NCBI RefSeq assembly: GCF_021290925.1
Contig: NZ_JAJSLX010000002.1
Span: 709,001-773,000 of the forward strand
Direction: 5' to 3'
DNA from: Sessilibacter corallicola
Lineage (GTDB): Bacteria > Pseudomonadota > Gammaproteobacteria > Pseudomonadales > Cellvibrionaceae
Length of the DNA stretch: 64,000 bases
Each line of letters begins with the position of its first letter. The first letter of the stretch is position 1. Of the stretch, positions 26,808 to 35,852 are shown one piece after another. A program made the position numbers and the translations under genes. The notes below the pieces were generated by a model that was given only the letters and a program-made list of their open reading frames with translations, made no database searches and had not been told where the DNA came from.

Positions 26808-29621
26808 ATGCCAGACTCCGCCAAGTACGAAGAATTCAAAACTCGCGCTGCCGAATTCATTCCTCAAGATCGCATCATCACGGATTATCTCCGCACATTA
26901 GCCTACGGCACCGACGCCAGTTTTTATCGGTTGTTGCCGAAAGTGATCGTTCAAGTTGCTAATGAAAATGAAGTCATTCGTTTGATGGCGTTGGCAACCG
27001 AGCTGAGTCTTGCCATTACCTTTCGCGCTTCAGGCACCAGTTTGTCGGGGCAAGCAATTACCGACTCGATTCTTTTAAGATTAACGCCGGACTGGAAAGA
27101 CTATGAGATTCTAGAAGACGGTAAAAAGATTCGTATGCAGTGTGGTGTTTTGGGCAGTGATGCCAACAAATACCTCGCGCCGTTGCAATATCAGCTAGCG
27201 CCCATGCCTGCGTCGATTGACGCCGCCACCGTAGGCGGTATTGCCATTAACAATGCCGCCGGTATGAACTCTATGGACACTTACGGCGTGATGGAGTCGG
27301 CGCGCTTTGTTTTCCTCGATGGTACGGTGCTCGATACAGGCTCCGAAGAAAGCCGTAATGCTTTCCGAGAAAGTCACGCCACCATGATTGCGGAAGTGTC
27401 GATGCTCTCTCAGCAATTGCGCAGTAACACCGCGCTGAGCGAGCGCATATTGCGTAAATACGAAGTGAAAAACACCACCGGTTACGGCTTGCGATCACTG
27501 CTCGAATGGGACGATCCCATCGACATGATCGCTCGATTGATGATCGGCTCGGAAGGCACCCTGGGTTTTATTTCAGAAATTACTCACAACACCATTCGCA
27601 AATACCCATTGAAAGCGTCTGCGTTTTTGGTATTTCCTGATATCCGAACCGCAAGTACCGCGGTTATGCGCTTTAAAATGAACAACACGCCGGTAACCGC
27701 CGCCGAGATGATTGATTACTACGCACTAAAAGCAGTGCAAGATATGGATGGCGTACCCGATTACATTGCCGACGTACCCCAAGGCGCCACCGCTATTTTG
27801 GTTCAAGCCGAAGCCGACGAGAGAGAAAATTTAGAGCGCGACGTGGCGACCATTTTGGCAGAAATCGACGATCTAGAATTAGTGGTTCCGGCAAGTTTTA
27901 CCGACAAACCCGAAGAGTACCAAGCCTATTGGACCATTCGTAAAGGTATTTTTCCCGCCGTGGGTGCAACCCGGCCAAAAGGTACAACTGCGCTGATCGA
28001 AGACGTCGCTTTTCCCATCGAAACCCTGGCAGACGCGTTGGTTGATTTGCAAAATCTGATGCAAAAATACGGTTACGATGACGGCGTTATTTACGGTCAT
28101 GCTCTAGACGGAAACCTGCATTTTATTTTCTCTCAAGGATTCAGCAATAAAGAAGAAATTGATCGCTACGAACGTTTTATCGACGAGGTGTGCGATGTGG
28201 TCGTGGATAAATACGATGGCTCTTTAAAAGCCGAACACGGAACCGGCCGTAATATGGCACCGTTCGTGCGCAAAGAATGGGGCGAAGAAGCCTACAACAT
28301 TATGTTGGAGATCAAACGTATTTTTGATCCGCAAGGCATTCTCAATCCAGACGTGATGATCACCCGCAACCCTAAGCTTCATATCAGCAATTTAAAACCA
28401 ATGGGTGCAGTGAGCGATATTGTTGACCAGTGTATTGAGTGTGGTTTTTGTGAGCGCATGTGTCCGTCGAAAAATTTAACACTCAGCCCTCGTCAGCGCA
28501 TTATTGGTAAACGCGAGTTATCGTTATTGGATGGCGAAAATCAAAAAACATTTGCCGACGAATACGATTACATGGCCATCGATACCTGTGCCGGATGCGG
28601 CCTATGTTCAACAGTATGCCCGGTGGGAATTAATACCGGCGATTTAGTGCGACAACTTCGTCACGATCGTAACGCCGACCGCGAAGGGGTTTCGCAATGG
28701 ATTGCCGATCATTTTGGTACCGTAACCAGTGTCGCCAAAGCCGCGTTTGGTGTTGCCAATGTCAGCCACGGCGTTTTGGGCAGTAAGGTCATGGGCACCG
28801 TTACACGCACCGCACGTAAATTGTCGGGCAATAAAATGGGGTATTGGAGCCCAGAAATGCCAACACCGGCACCAAAATTAATTGCCAGTGATCGCCCGGC
28901 AGCAACCGACTCTAAGTTTAAAGTGGTTTATTTGCCCAGTTGTTCGAGCAGAACCATGGGCCCCGCACGCGATGCCAAAGAACAAACACCACTGGCAGAA
29001 AAAACCGAAGCGCTGTTACGCAAAGCAGGGTTTGAAGTGATTTATCCTAACAACTTGGAAAATCAATGTTGCGGTATGCCGTTTAAAAGTAAAGGTATGT
29101 TTAACCAAGCCGACGCAAAAGCAGAAGAGACTATTAACAATTTGCTTGAAGCCAGCAACAACGGTGAAATCCCAGTTTATTGCGACACCAGCCCGTGTAC
29201 CATGCAATTAAAAGATCATCTAGATTCGCGGATTAAATTATTCGAACCCGTCGACTTTATTCATACCTTTATGATGGATAAATTAAACTTTACCCCCACC
29301 GACGAAAAAGTCGCCCTACACATTACCTGTTCCGCACGTAAAATGGGGCTCGACCAAAAAATTGTAGAATTAATGCAAGCGTGCAGCACCAACGTAGTTA
29401 TTCCTGATCAAATCACTTGTTGTGGTTTTGCCGGTGATAAAGGTTTTAGCACACCAGAATTAAATGAATCGGCATTAAGCACACTGGCAGACCAAGTAAA
29501 AGATTGTAACACCGGTTATTCCACCAGCCGCACCTGCGAAATAGGATTAAGCCACCATTCGGGCATTGATTATCAATCCATTGTTTATTTGGTAGACCAA
29601 TGCACCGAAGCGAAAAACTAA
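26808..29621 (+). CDS. dld-II: FAD- and Fe-S-containing D-lactate dehydrogenase (Dld-II type)
   Basis: A 937-residue respiratory-type dehydrogenase. The N-terminal FAD_binding_4 (VAO) domain shows YGTDASFYRLLPKVIVQV and ITFRASGTSLSGQAI with GGIAINNAAGMNS; a FAD-oxidase C domain follows (YGHALDGNLHFIF, KAEHGTGRNMAPFVRKEWG). Two ferredoxin motifs are present, CIECGFCERMCP and CAGCGLCSTVCP, then a C-terminal CCG domain (VVYLPSCSSR, NQCCGMPFKSKG, CCGFAGDKGF). This single-chain architecture is that of Shewanella/Pseudomonas D-lactate dehydrogenase (Dld-II), which oxidises D-lactate to pyruvate and passes electrons to the chain. Other D-2-hydroxyacids are possible. Regulated most likely by the divergent LysR gene. 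Confidence 0.9.
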   Translation: MPDSAKYEEFKTRAAEFIPQDRIITDYLRTLAYGTDASFYRLLPKVIVQVANENEVIRLMALATELSLAITFRASGTSLSGQAITDSILLRLTPDWKDYEILEDGKKIRMQCGVLGSDANKYLAPLQYQLAPMPASIDAATVGGIAINNAAGMNSMDTYGVMESARFVFLDGTVLDTGSEESRNAFRESHATMIAEVSMLSQQLRSNTALSERILRKYEVKNTTGYGLRSLLEWDDPIDMIARLMIGSEGTLGFISEITHNTIRKYPLKASAFLVFPDIRTASTAVMRFKMNNTPVTAAEMIDYYALKAVQDMDGVPDYIADVPQGATAILVQAEADERENLERDVATILAEIDDLELVVPASFTDKPEEYQAYWTIRKGIFPAVGATRPKGTTALIEDVAFPIETLADALVDLQNLMQKYGYDDGVIYGHALDGNLHFIFSQGFSNKEEIDRYERFIDEVCDVVVDKYDGSLKAEHGTGRNMAPFVRKEWGEEAYNIMLEIKRIFDPQGILNPDVMITRNPKLHISNLKPMGAVSDIVDQCIECGFCERMCPSKNLTLSPRQRIIGKRELSLLDGENQKTFADEYDYMAIDTCAGCGLCSTVCPVGINTGDLVRQLRHDRNADREGVSQWIADHFGTVTSVAKAAFGVANVSHGVLGSKVMGTVTRTARKLSGNKMGYWSPEMPTPAPKLIASDRPAATDSKFKVVYLPSCSSRTMGPARDAKEQTPLAEKTEALLRKAGFEVIYPNNLENQCCGMPFKSKGMFNQADAKAEETINNLLEASNNGEIPVYCDTSPCTMQLKDHLDSRIKLFEPVDFIHTFMMDKLNFTPTDEKVALHITCSARKMGLDQKIVELMQACSTNVVIPDQITCCGFAGDKGFSTPELNESALSTLADQVKDCNTGYSTSRTCEIGLSHHSGIDYQSIVYLVDQCTEAKN

Positions 29622-29862
29622 ATTAATGGGAAAATCGATAGATGGGTGTTTGAGTTATTCTAAAGAGGGATTTGTTAGTGGCTTAAGTACCCGTTGTGGT
29701 TTGGAGGGATAGGGTAGGGTGTATTAAATATAAACGTGGGATTTATTATTAGTTGTTATTTTTCAGGCTGTTTTCTCATGAGTAACTATAATAGCTCCAA
29801 AAGTTGGCTGCTAAAGTAGGAAGGTGTTTTTACCTGAAATTACTTGCACAACTAAGAACAAA

Positions 29863-30585
29863 TTAAGCGGTTCTATTTTTGTTGGCTTTCGCGATAACAT
29901 GCTCAGGAAAATGTAAAACCTCTTTTCCATCAACTAGCTGTTTGCTGCTTGGTTCACTTTCTTCGGCGATTATTTTTAGGCACCAACCAAAAATATGCTG
30001 CTCATGAAACAAATCAATTCCATTTGATTCACAGTATTCCGAAACTGAGATAAATTTTTGTGAAGTTTGAGGTGTTGATGAATTCGCAATTTGTTTACTT
30101 AAATTATTTAGCATGTTTTCATGCCTTTTAAATTGCTCTTTTGTTCTTTGTTCTAACTTTTCTCTTTCCTCAATTTCCATCAATAATGATTGAACGATTC
30201 GCTTAACATCAGAGTTTTGCTCTACTAGCGGAGGCGGGTAAGTCCCATATTTCTGAATCGATGGTAATACTTCATGTAATACCCAGCGTTGAAAACGTTT
30301 ACAAGCAGCACTGTTATCTCTCAATATAATCCGAAAAAGACCTGGTTCTGTTACGTACAACTCACCTTGAACGTCTATGCATTCATCTTCTTCAAGGACT
30401 TCAATTTGAGCCTTTATCATTCCACTAAGGCCGTCTCCCTTACCTCCTTGAGCAATTTGAGTATTTTGTTCCGCTAGAGTTTTAACGACATCAATAAGAG
30501 AAAAGTAAATTACGGATTCTTCAGTAATTGTTCTTATTTGATTTCCTGAGTCTGGGTACGACAATAATATCTGATTGTTGCTCAT
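29863..30585 (-). CDS. BRO-N domain protein
   Basis: A 240-residue protein. Residues about 15-115 have the BRO-N / phage antirepressor pattern: an opening strand, SVIYFSLIDVVKTLAEQN, then VTEPGLFRIILRDNSAACKRFQRWVLHEVLPSIQKYGTY split over two segments, ending in the diagnostic F.RWV..EVLPSI.K.G.Y. A Glu/Lys-rich helical linker follows, then a roughly 60-residue C-terminal domain (FISVSEYCESNGIDL ... LHFPEHVI) recalling a small DNA-binding module. BRO-N proteins are typical of phages, plasmids and islands. It is preceded by AAGGA and lies 71 bases after the deoxyribosyltransferase-like gene on the same strand. Confidence 0.75.
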   Translation of the reverse strand: MSNNQILLSYPDSGNQIRTITEESVIYFSLIDVVKTLAEQNTQIAQGGKGDGLSGMIKAQIEVLEEDECIDVQGELYVTEPGLFRIILRDNSAACKRFQRWVLHEVLPSIQKYGTYPPPLVEQNSDVKRIVQSLLMEIEEREKLEQRTKEQFKRHENMLNNLSKQIANSSTPQTSQKFISVSEYCESNGIDLFHEQHIFGWCLKIIAEESEPSSKQLVDGKEVLHFPEHVIAKANKNRTA

Positions 30586-30656
30586 TTTTTTTCCTTGTTT
30601 TGATGAAAGTAGTTGTTTGAAAAAGATTTAACGTCTTAAATACTGCTTCAGTTTTT

Positions 30657-31181
30657 CTAGGTCTGAGTGCTTTGACCTATTAGGTTTAAATCTACGTTAT
30701 CTAGTTGGTAAAATAGATCTTCTATGGAATTATATTTCATTATCTTTTGTAGTGATGGAAGCCCTAATGCCATCAACGAAATATAACCTTCACCTATTTG
30801 CAACTCATGATCAATATTATCAATACCTCTATATTTTTTTGGTTTAGCTTTGTAGCTTGAATCAGGCCTAAAGCACATTACAATTGGAATTTCGTTGCTG
30901 TCAGCTAATTGGAGTTCGATTCCCATTCCTGTTGAAGGAAAGCTAGCCTCAGCTACTATCAAATCAGCCCAAAGTACCATGTCTCTATCCCACTGATAAC
31001 ATAGTCCTGCTTTACAGGATTCTTCTCGATTTGCCAGTTGGGGATCGCTGTTTGCAAGAGCATATTTAACTTTATTACCAGAAGCAGTTAAGTACTCAGC
31101 AATGCTTACTAGTAGGTTGGAGTACTCTTCAAATGAGTATTCAGGGACGTGTGTTAGGGCACATGCTAGGTAGATGTTCAT
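30657..31181 (-). CDS. Nucleoside 2-deoxyribosyltransferase-like protein
   Basis: A 174-residue Rossmann-like protein of the nucleoside deoxyribosyltransferase / TIR-like superfamily. It opens MNIYLACALTHVP (first strand plus loop); WDRDMVLWADLIVAEASFPS places D67 and D73 in the nucleotide-binding positions; and STGMGIELQLADSNEIPIV carries E89 in the spot of the catalytic Glu. Enzymes of this fold cleave N-glycosidic bonds of nucleosides, nucleotides or NAD+. The start shares a TAATG junction with the YaaC-like gene, so the two products are made together, which suggests a two-component effector/sensor pair. Actual substrate is unknown. Confidence 0.65.
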   Translation of the reverse strand: MNIYLACALTHVPEYSFEEYSNLLVSIAEYLTASGNKVKYALANSDPQLANREESCKAGLCYQWDRDMVLWADLIVAEASFPSTGMGIELQLADSNEIPIVMCFRPDSSYKAKPKKYRGIDNIDHELQIGEGYISLMALGLPSLQKIMKYNSIEDLFYQLDNVDLNLIGQSTQT

Positions 31182-32224
31182 TAGGTTGCAGACCTTACAT
31201 TTGGTATTAGAAATTGATACCCTGTAATTTCGGAAGCTATTTCATCGAAAAACTGATTTGGCGCTTGTTGTATAAATTCACTCAGAAGCCAGTTTTTTTG
31301 CCCTGACAGAAAAGAATCAAGTTCTAGAGGTTTATATCGACTCAGTTCACTTAATCTATGCATCGCTGCAAGCGTTAAAGTTGAAGGTAGTTTAGAGATT
31401 CTTTTGGGTCCTGAAACCTTAGACTTTATATACCATAAAGTTTGGGCTCCATTAATGTACTGCAAGTCGTAACGTAGAGTTTTGTGAAGACTTAGAAGGT
31501 TATTAATATCAGTAGCTGTAGGTTTTCCAGGTCGTAAAAACGATACCGTTTCCGAGGAACAAATTATTCCTTGATCGATGGTTTGAGTGAAAGCTGGTGG
31601 TAATCTTTTTATAACCTGTGTGGTTGAGAAATCTTTCGAGAGCTTGGCTCTAAAATATGCTCGTTTAATTGATTTATCGACGACAAATTCCGCATCCTTT
31701 ATGGGGATGAACATATCCGTTTGTGATGGGTAAGTTAAGCAGTAGGTCCGATGGATGTACGGCAAGTTAAATAACAACTCTTTCAAGTTAAATTTAGTGG
31801 CTTGTTCTGGTTCGCCATAATATGTGGATAGTGACGGTAATATGCCGTTTTCTTTTATTTTTACTCCCTCATTTGTAAGGCTAATTTTACTGCCCGGATT
31901 ACGTAAGTTATTGGCTACAACACCATGTTGTTCTATAAATTTAATACCTTTAGTAGTTAATAGGGCTTTAACGGCATTCATAAAGGAGTAATAGTGTAGA
32001 AGTGGGGCTGACTGTGTAGGTAAACCCTTTGACGCTTCATGAAATACCCTAGCTTGATTCCAGTAAAACAACGCGTTCTTCTGCTTTTCTTTCTTCATCC
32101 ACAGATCAACAAAGTCCCAGGGGCTATTGGTAAGTACATTTCTGGCCGTTAGCTCGGGGGACACGATAGATTTGTGTGGACGTATTTCCTTCCCTTTCAG
32201 TTTTATTTGTATAATCTCTGACAT
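31181..32224 (-). CDS. YaaC-like protein
   Basis: A 347-residue protein whose first 90 residues match the YaaC (PF14175) pattern: NSPWDFVDLWMKKEKQKNAL, then WNQARVFHEAS and LLHYYSFMNAVKALLTTKG. The rest is helical with few recognisable motifs (RISKLPSTLTLAAMHRLSEL and PLELDSFLSGQKNWLLSEF near the C-terminus), also typical of that family. Biochemical function of YaaC is not established. It is the first gene of a coupled pair with the deoxyribosyltransferase-like gene (TAATG). Composition is AT-rich and unlike the chromosomal genes on either side. Confidence 0.55.
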   Translation of the reverse strand: MSEIIQIKLKGKEIRPHKSIVSPELTARNVLTNSPWDFVDLWMKKEKQKNALFYWNQARVFHEASKGLPTQSAPLLHYYSFMNAVKALLTTKGIKFIEQHGVVANNLRNPGSKISLTNEGVKIKENGILPSLSTYYGEPEQATKFNLKELLFNLPYIHRTYCLTYPSQTDMFIPIKDAEFVVDKSIKRAYFRAKLSKDFSTTQVIKRLPPAFTQTIDQGIICSSETVSFLRPGKPTATDINNLLSLHKTLRYDLQYINGAQTLWYIKSKVSGPKRISKLPSTLTLAAMHRLSELSRYKPLELDSFLSGQKNWLLSEFIQQAPNQFFDEIASEITGYQFLIPNVRSAT

Positions 32225-32779
32225 ATTATTTATTTGTTATTGGGAGTAGAAGATTAACGGTTTAATAAATGTCCTAATAATTTTTTCCTAATTCAATACA
32301 CATTCCAGAATGTATTATCACTGTTAGACTTGGTTTGGGGAAGTGTCTCCCCATGTAACCCTGTAATATCTATCAAGGTTATATTTCGATGTGTTTGGCA
32401 TTGAATTCATCTTTTGATGTCAGTACATTTTTTATAAATTCGTAACAGTCTATTTTATAAATTTGGTTGATTATAAAATGCCAGAATTCAGAAGTATTAA
32501 TTAAATCTCTTCGAAAAATCAGTTATGATTCTTTTCTGTTTATAGTTGTTTTAATTATTAATTTGTTAGGTAAAATTTACGTTTATGTATTAAGAGTTTT
32601 TTCGCTGCACTCATTTCGAGCAAAAAGTCCTCGGTTTTGTAGTGATTTATAAGAATCAAAACAGAGAAAATCGGTGTTCAAACTATGGATAACGATCAAC
32701 ACCAGGTCTTTATTTATAAAAATATCGAACCACTACAGTCTACAGTTCGAGTAATACTAATTTCTGTTGAAATTTCTAG
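32225..32779. other. AT-rich gap inside the accessory island
   Basis: About 555 bases between the small-gene cluster and the YaaC-like gene. It probably holds the minus-strand promoter for the YaaC-like pair. A plus-strand open frame at 32467-32652 has a weak start and no RBS and is not accepted. No hairpin with a U-tract was recognised. Confidence 0.4.
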
Positions 32780-32959
32780 CTACTTCTCGTTATCAAGGTC
32801 TAAATGCTCTGGGCCGCCTGATAACAACCCAGTCGGTTCATCTTCATCAATTGGTGGCGTGATATTTCTTTTTTTCAACTCTTTAATTTTCTTATTTAGT
32901 CGTTCGATACCTTCGGTTTCGCTCAACTCTTTCTTACTATTGCTACAATCATCGCTCAT
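32780..32959 (-). CDS. Tiny protein B of a tandem paralogous pair
   Basis: A 59-residue hydrophilic protein starting at ATG 32959, preceded by GTGAGGA. It begins MSDDCSNSKKELSETEGIE, continues with a Lys-rich helix (RLNKKIKELKKRN), then PPIDEDEPTGLLSGG and an acidic tail. It lies 19 bases downstream of a second small gene with the same design (Ser/Lys start, SE-x-E, Lys helix, N-x-x-P-x-I, EP-x-G), so the two look like diverged tandem copies. No known family recognised. It belongs to the same transcription unit as the GNAT gene upstream. Confidence 0.55.
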   Translation of the reverse strand: MSDDCSNSKKELSETEGIERLNKKIKELKKRNITPPIDEDEPTGLLSGGPEHLDLDNEK

Positions 32960-32978
32960 AGAAGAATTCCTCACTAAG

Positions 32979-33137
32979 TTAGTCAATTGCTTTGGTTGTA
33001 TTTATATGACCTATGGGTTCGTTTGGTATAAGTGGCTTATTTGCTTTCTTAATTTTCTTAGCATACTCTTTAAGTTTTTGTGAAAATTCTATCTCAGAAA
33101 CATCTTTTATTTTATCTTTTTTTGAAGAATTACTCAT
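32979..33137 (-). CDS. Tiny protein A of a tandem paralogous pair
   Basis: A 52-residue protein read on the minus strand from ATG 33137 to TAA 32979. It begins MSNSSKKDKIKDVSEIEF, has a Lys-rich helix (SQKLKEYAKKIKKANK) and ends PLIPNEPIGHINTTKAID. It starts 10 bases after the GNAT stop, with GAGGG-type purines (TTGAGGGTAAATG) as RBS, and is followed 19 bases later by its apparent paralogue. Small, basic and co-transcribed with a GNAT: it could be an antitoxin-like or adaptor peptide, but that is inference. Confidence 0.5.
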   Translation of the reverse strand: MSNSSKKDKIKDVSEIEFSQKLKEYAKKIKKANKPLIPNEPIGHINTTKAID

Positions 33138-33147
33138 TCATTTACCC

Positions 33148-33687
33148 TCAAGTTAAATTTTTAACTAGATACCTTGGTTCATTCTTGTTGCCGGACTTCA
33201 GTGCATAGCCTAATGCTTTATATGAATTTATTGCACCCTGAACTGGATCGATTATTCTTACTTGGCTCGCTCCACAAGCATATCCATATAATTCTGTAGC
33301 TGTTAATGCTATAAAAGCAATCCTTCCTCGTAAAGGGTGTCTGTAATTAGGAGATCCCTCAAGAATTTCAAGTCGAACGTGAATGTTTTCCCCTGAGGCT
33401 TTTCCCAAGCATAAGCCGCAAAGCTGATTTCCGTACCATATTGCAGCTTCGAAGCGTTTATGGTGCTTTCTTCTATAGTCGCTTACCCACGATTCCCAAT
33501 CCCATCCACCATTCGGAGGTATTCTACCGGATGAGTGCCAAGAAGTATTTTGAGCTAACGCTTCATTATTAATAGGTGTAAGATTGACATGTGGCATATT
33601 AATAACATTAGGTACTGCTTTATATACTTGCTCCCTATAATTGGAATATTTTTCTTTGAATTCCGGAAACGTCATTCTTTTTTGCAT
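33148..33687 (-). CDS. GNAT-like acetyltransferase
   Basis: A 179-residue protein. The N-terminal 70 residues are variable (PPNGGWDWESWVSDYRRKHH). A GNAT-type core follows: FEAAIWYGNQLCGLCLGKAS (strands beta2-beta3), HVRLEILEGSP (beta4), HPLRGRIAFIALTATELYGY (CoA-loop and helix 3), and IIDPVQGAINSYKALGYALK (beta5, helix 4, Y-x-x-LGY end). GNATs on islands act as toxins on aminoacyl-tRNA, as resistance enzymes, or on proteins; the target is unknown. It heads a minus-strand unit with two tiny genes. ATG 33687 gives the full fold. Confidence 0.6.
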   Translation of the reverse strand: MQKRMTFPEFKEKYSNYREQVYKAVPNVINMPHVNLTPINNEALAQNTSWHSSGRIPPNGGWDWESWVSDYRRKHHKRFEAAIWYGNQLCGLCLGKASGENIHVRLEILEGSPNYRHPLRGRIAFIALTATELYGYACGASQVRIIDPVQGAINSYKALGYALKSGNKNEPRYLVKNLT

Positions 33688-34409
33688 GATTTCTCGTTCC
33701 TGTATTTTCAGTTGAAATTATACCACCGCACTTTAGACGAGTTACACCGCATTTAGTCCGTAATAGAATTTTTTTGCGTGTGATTTCTAATGTCTTTGTT
33801 TTCTTTTTTTGGAGATCAAAGGGCGAAATTAAAATCCAAAATGCATTCTATTTCTAATCACATGAACTGAACTACTGCTACGTCGTTTTTTCGTGAATAT
33901 GCACTCATTTATTATACCTGTTTGAGGAAAATATCTCATAAAATAAGACTGTAATTTCTGAATTCGAGTTTTTTGGCATACAATTCATTATTCTGTATTT
34001 CACGCCGAAGCTATATCTGTTTCAAAAATATCATCATTTTATATTGTGAATCTTTTGCCATCCTAAAGATTAATAATTTTAATTAATGTCTATTTCACTT
34101 TACCAAATATAAAAATATTGTTTCCGTACTTTTTTATTACCGACTCCTTCTTTCTTTGCAGGAGAGATGCTTAATTGAAAGTGCCATTTTTTGGGGTGTG
34201 TACTAGAAATATAACTGTTGTATTTTATGGTTAATCAGAGGCTCCTCTAGCTTGCGATAGTAAACTAAAGTATTAGTTTTGAGGTGACAAAAAATAACAT
34301 AAATTAACGTTAAAAACTGGGTCTCTCTTTGGCTTAATTACGGTTTCTCTTGTTTTTCACTCTTGTTATTATCGGGTTAAAAGGACATTAAACTAAAGAT
34401 AAGGCACCG
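33688..34409. other. Divergent AT-rich gap between island and MoxR-vWA operon
   Basis: About 720 bases separating the minus-strand GNAT unit from the plus-strand SWIM/MoxR operon. It is strongly AT-rich, with no ORF, tRNA or att-like repeat recognised. Promoters for both directions must lie here. The segment 34232-34246 shares a 15-base word with 14029-14043, considered chance. Confidence 0.45.
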
Positions 34410-35852
34410 GTGAATATGGAAGTATCTTTAGAGAGTATTCAGGAGCTAGCACCTGATCAATCTTCTCTTTCCGCCGCAAAGAAGTTGTTAAAAAAACAGA
34501 AGTGGCCAAGTGTTGGGCAATCCGAGGCGCATAAAACCATTTGGGGTATGTGTCAGGGGTCGGGATCAAAGCCGTATTATACGATGGCAGATCTGTCTAA
34601 TTTAGGTTACAAATGCACCTGCCCATCGCGAAAATTCCCGTGTAAGCATGTTTTGGCGTTGCTGTGGCAATACAGCGAACAATTGCACGATTTTCAGGAA
34701 CAAGAACTCCCACAGTGGGTTTTAGACTGGCACGGTCGGCGCAGAAAAACATCGTCTTCTCAAGCTTCTACTTCTACATCCTCTAAGGGCACTGATAGCA
34801 GTACTAACAAAAACATCGATAAAATTATTGATGCCGATGACGCCTCAATCGAATCCACAGCGCCTGAAATCAATGAAAAAAGCGAAGCGCAAAAACGCAA
34901 ACGCGCTGAGTCTTTAAAGGCCAAGACCGATGCGTTGATCAGTGCGGGTTTGGAAGAGCTGCAACAGTGGATGGAAGATCAATTACGATCAGGCATCAGC
35001 CAGTTTTTAAAAGACAGTCACAGTCGTTGCCGCAATATTTCTGCTCGTTTAATTGATTCCAAAGCTTCCAATTTAGGCGTTACCTTGGATGAGTTGCCAG
35101 CGAAAATTCTCGAATATCCCATTGAAGAGCAGCCGTCGATTGTGGTTCGAGAATTCGGGCGGTTGGTGCTGCTCTGTAACGCTTGGTTTACTGATAACAA
35201 TGATCTTGACGCTCGCCGAGCCATTGCTTCGGCAGAAAAGAAAGATCAGTTGTTAAGCGCAAATACTAACGCCAATACCGATACCAACGCCGTCAGCGGT
35301 ATTTGGCAAACCATCGGTGAGCAAAGCTATACTCGTCGCGATGGATTAATTACTCAAACCACTTGGTTGTTGAATATTAATAGCAGTGAACCGCAATTTG
35401 CGAAGTTGGTTGATCATTTTCCGGCGGCATCAGGTCGCAAAATGATTGGTGCGGGTTTTAAATCGTGTGTTCACGGCGATATCGTGTTTTATCCGTCCAG
35501 GGTGAATCTGCGTGGAGTATTACAGAACTACGAGATTATTCCCAAACCCAGCGAATCTCTGTGGCCGGCAACTTCCCAGCGATTACCGACTCAGTTTTTA
35601 ACGCTGCAATCTCAAATTCCTTGGCTAGACAATATTCCTTTTATTTTAGCCGATGGCCGAATTGCCGTGACCAAAGAAGGTGAATACTGGTGGCAATCCA
35701 ATAATCTTGAAGAACACTATTTACTGACTAACAACACAATCAGTTCGGTTTTGTTGGGTTGTGAAATTGAGCGTGCGTTTATTCTTTGGGACGGAAGCAG
35801 AGCGCTGTTGTTGAGTGCGGTGGCGAAACAATGGGGGGCTATGCCGTGTTAA
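34410..35852 (+). CDS. SWIM zinc-finger protein (YehQ-like)
   Basis: First gene of a five-gene MoxR/vWA operon. The 480-residue protein has a SWIM zinc finger at residues 69-80: YKCTCPSRKFPCKHVLALLW with C69-x-C71 and C78-x-H80. Family members start this way (SAAKKLLKKQKWPSVGQSE). A Ser/Thr-rich linker (residues about 112-140) separates it from an alpha-helical and then beta-rich region (IWQTIGEQSYTRRDGLITQT). SWIM fingers bind DNA or proteins. E. coli YehQ carries the same finger in the yehLMPQ set. Start may be GTG 34410 or ATG 34416; AAGG at 34401 serves either. Confidence 0.85.
   Translation: MNMEVSLESIQELAPDQSSLSAAKKLLKKQKWPSVGQSEAHKTIWGMCQGSGSKPYYTMADLSNLGYKCTCPSRKFPCKHVLALLWQYSEQLHDFQEQELPQWVLDWHGRRRKTSSSQASTSTSSKGTDSSTNKNIDKIIDADDASIESTAPEINEKSEAQKRKRAESLKAKTDALISAGLEELQQWMEDQLRSGISQFLKDSHSRCRNISARLIDSKASNLGVTLDELPAKILEYPIEEQPSIVVREFGRLVLLCNAWFTDNNDLDARRAIASAEKKDQLLSANTNANTDTNAVSGIWQTIGEQSYTRRDGLITQTTWLLNINSSEPQFAKLVDHFPAASGRKMIGAGFKSCVHGDIVFYPSRVNLRGVLQNYEIIPKPSESLWPATSQRLPTQFLTLQSQIPWLDNIPFILADGRIAVTKEGEYWWQSNNLEEHYLLTNNTISSVLLGCEIERAFILWDGSRALLLSAVAKQWGAMPC

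Noticed and set aside
32467-32652. 61-codon plus-strand frame inside the island gap
   Set aside because: TTG start, no RBS; its hydrophobic content is expected from AT-rich DNA.
32685-33083. 132-codon plus-strand frame opposite the tiny genes
   Set aside because: Antisense to two minus-strand ORFs with good RBS and conserved design; Phe/Leu-rich product is typical of a shadow frame.
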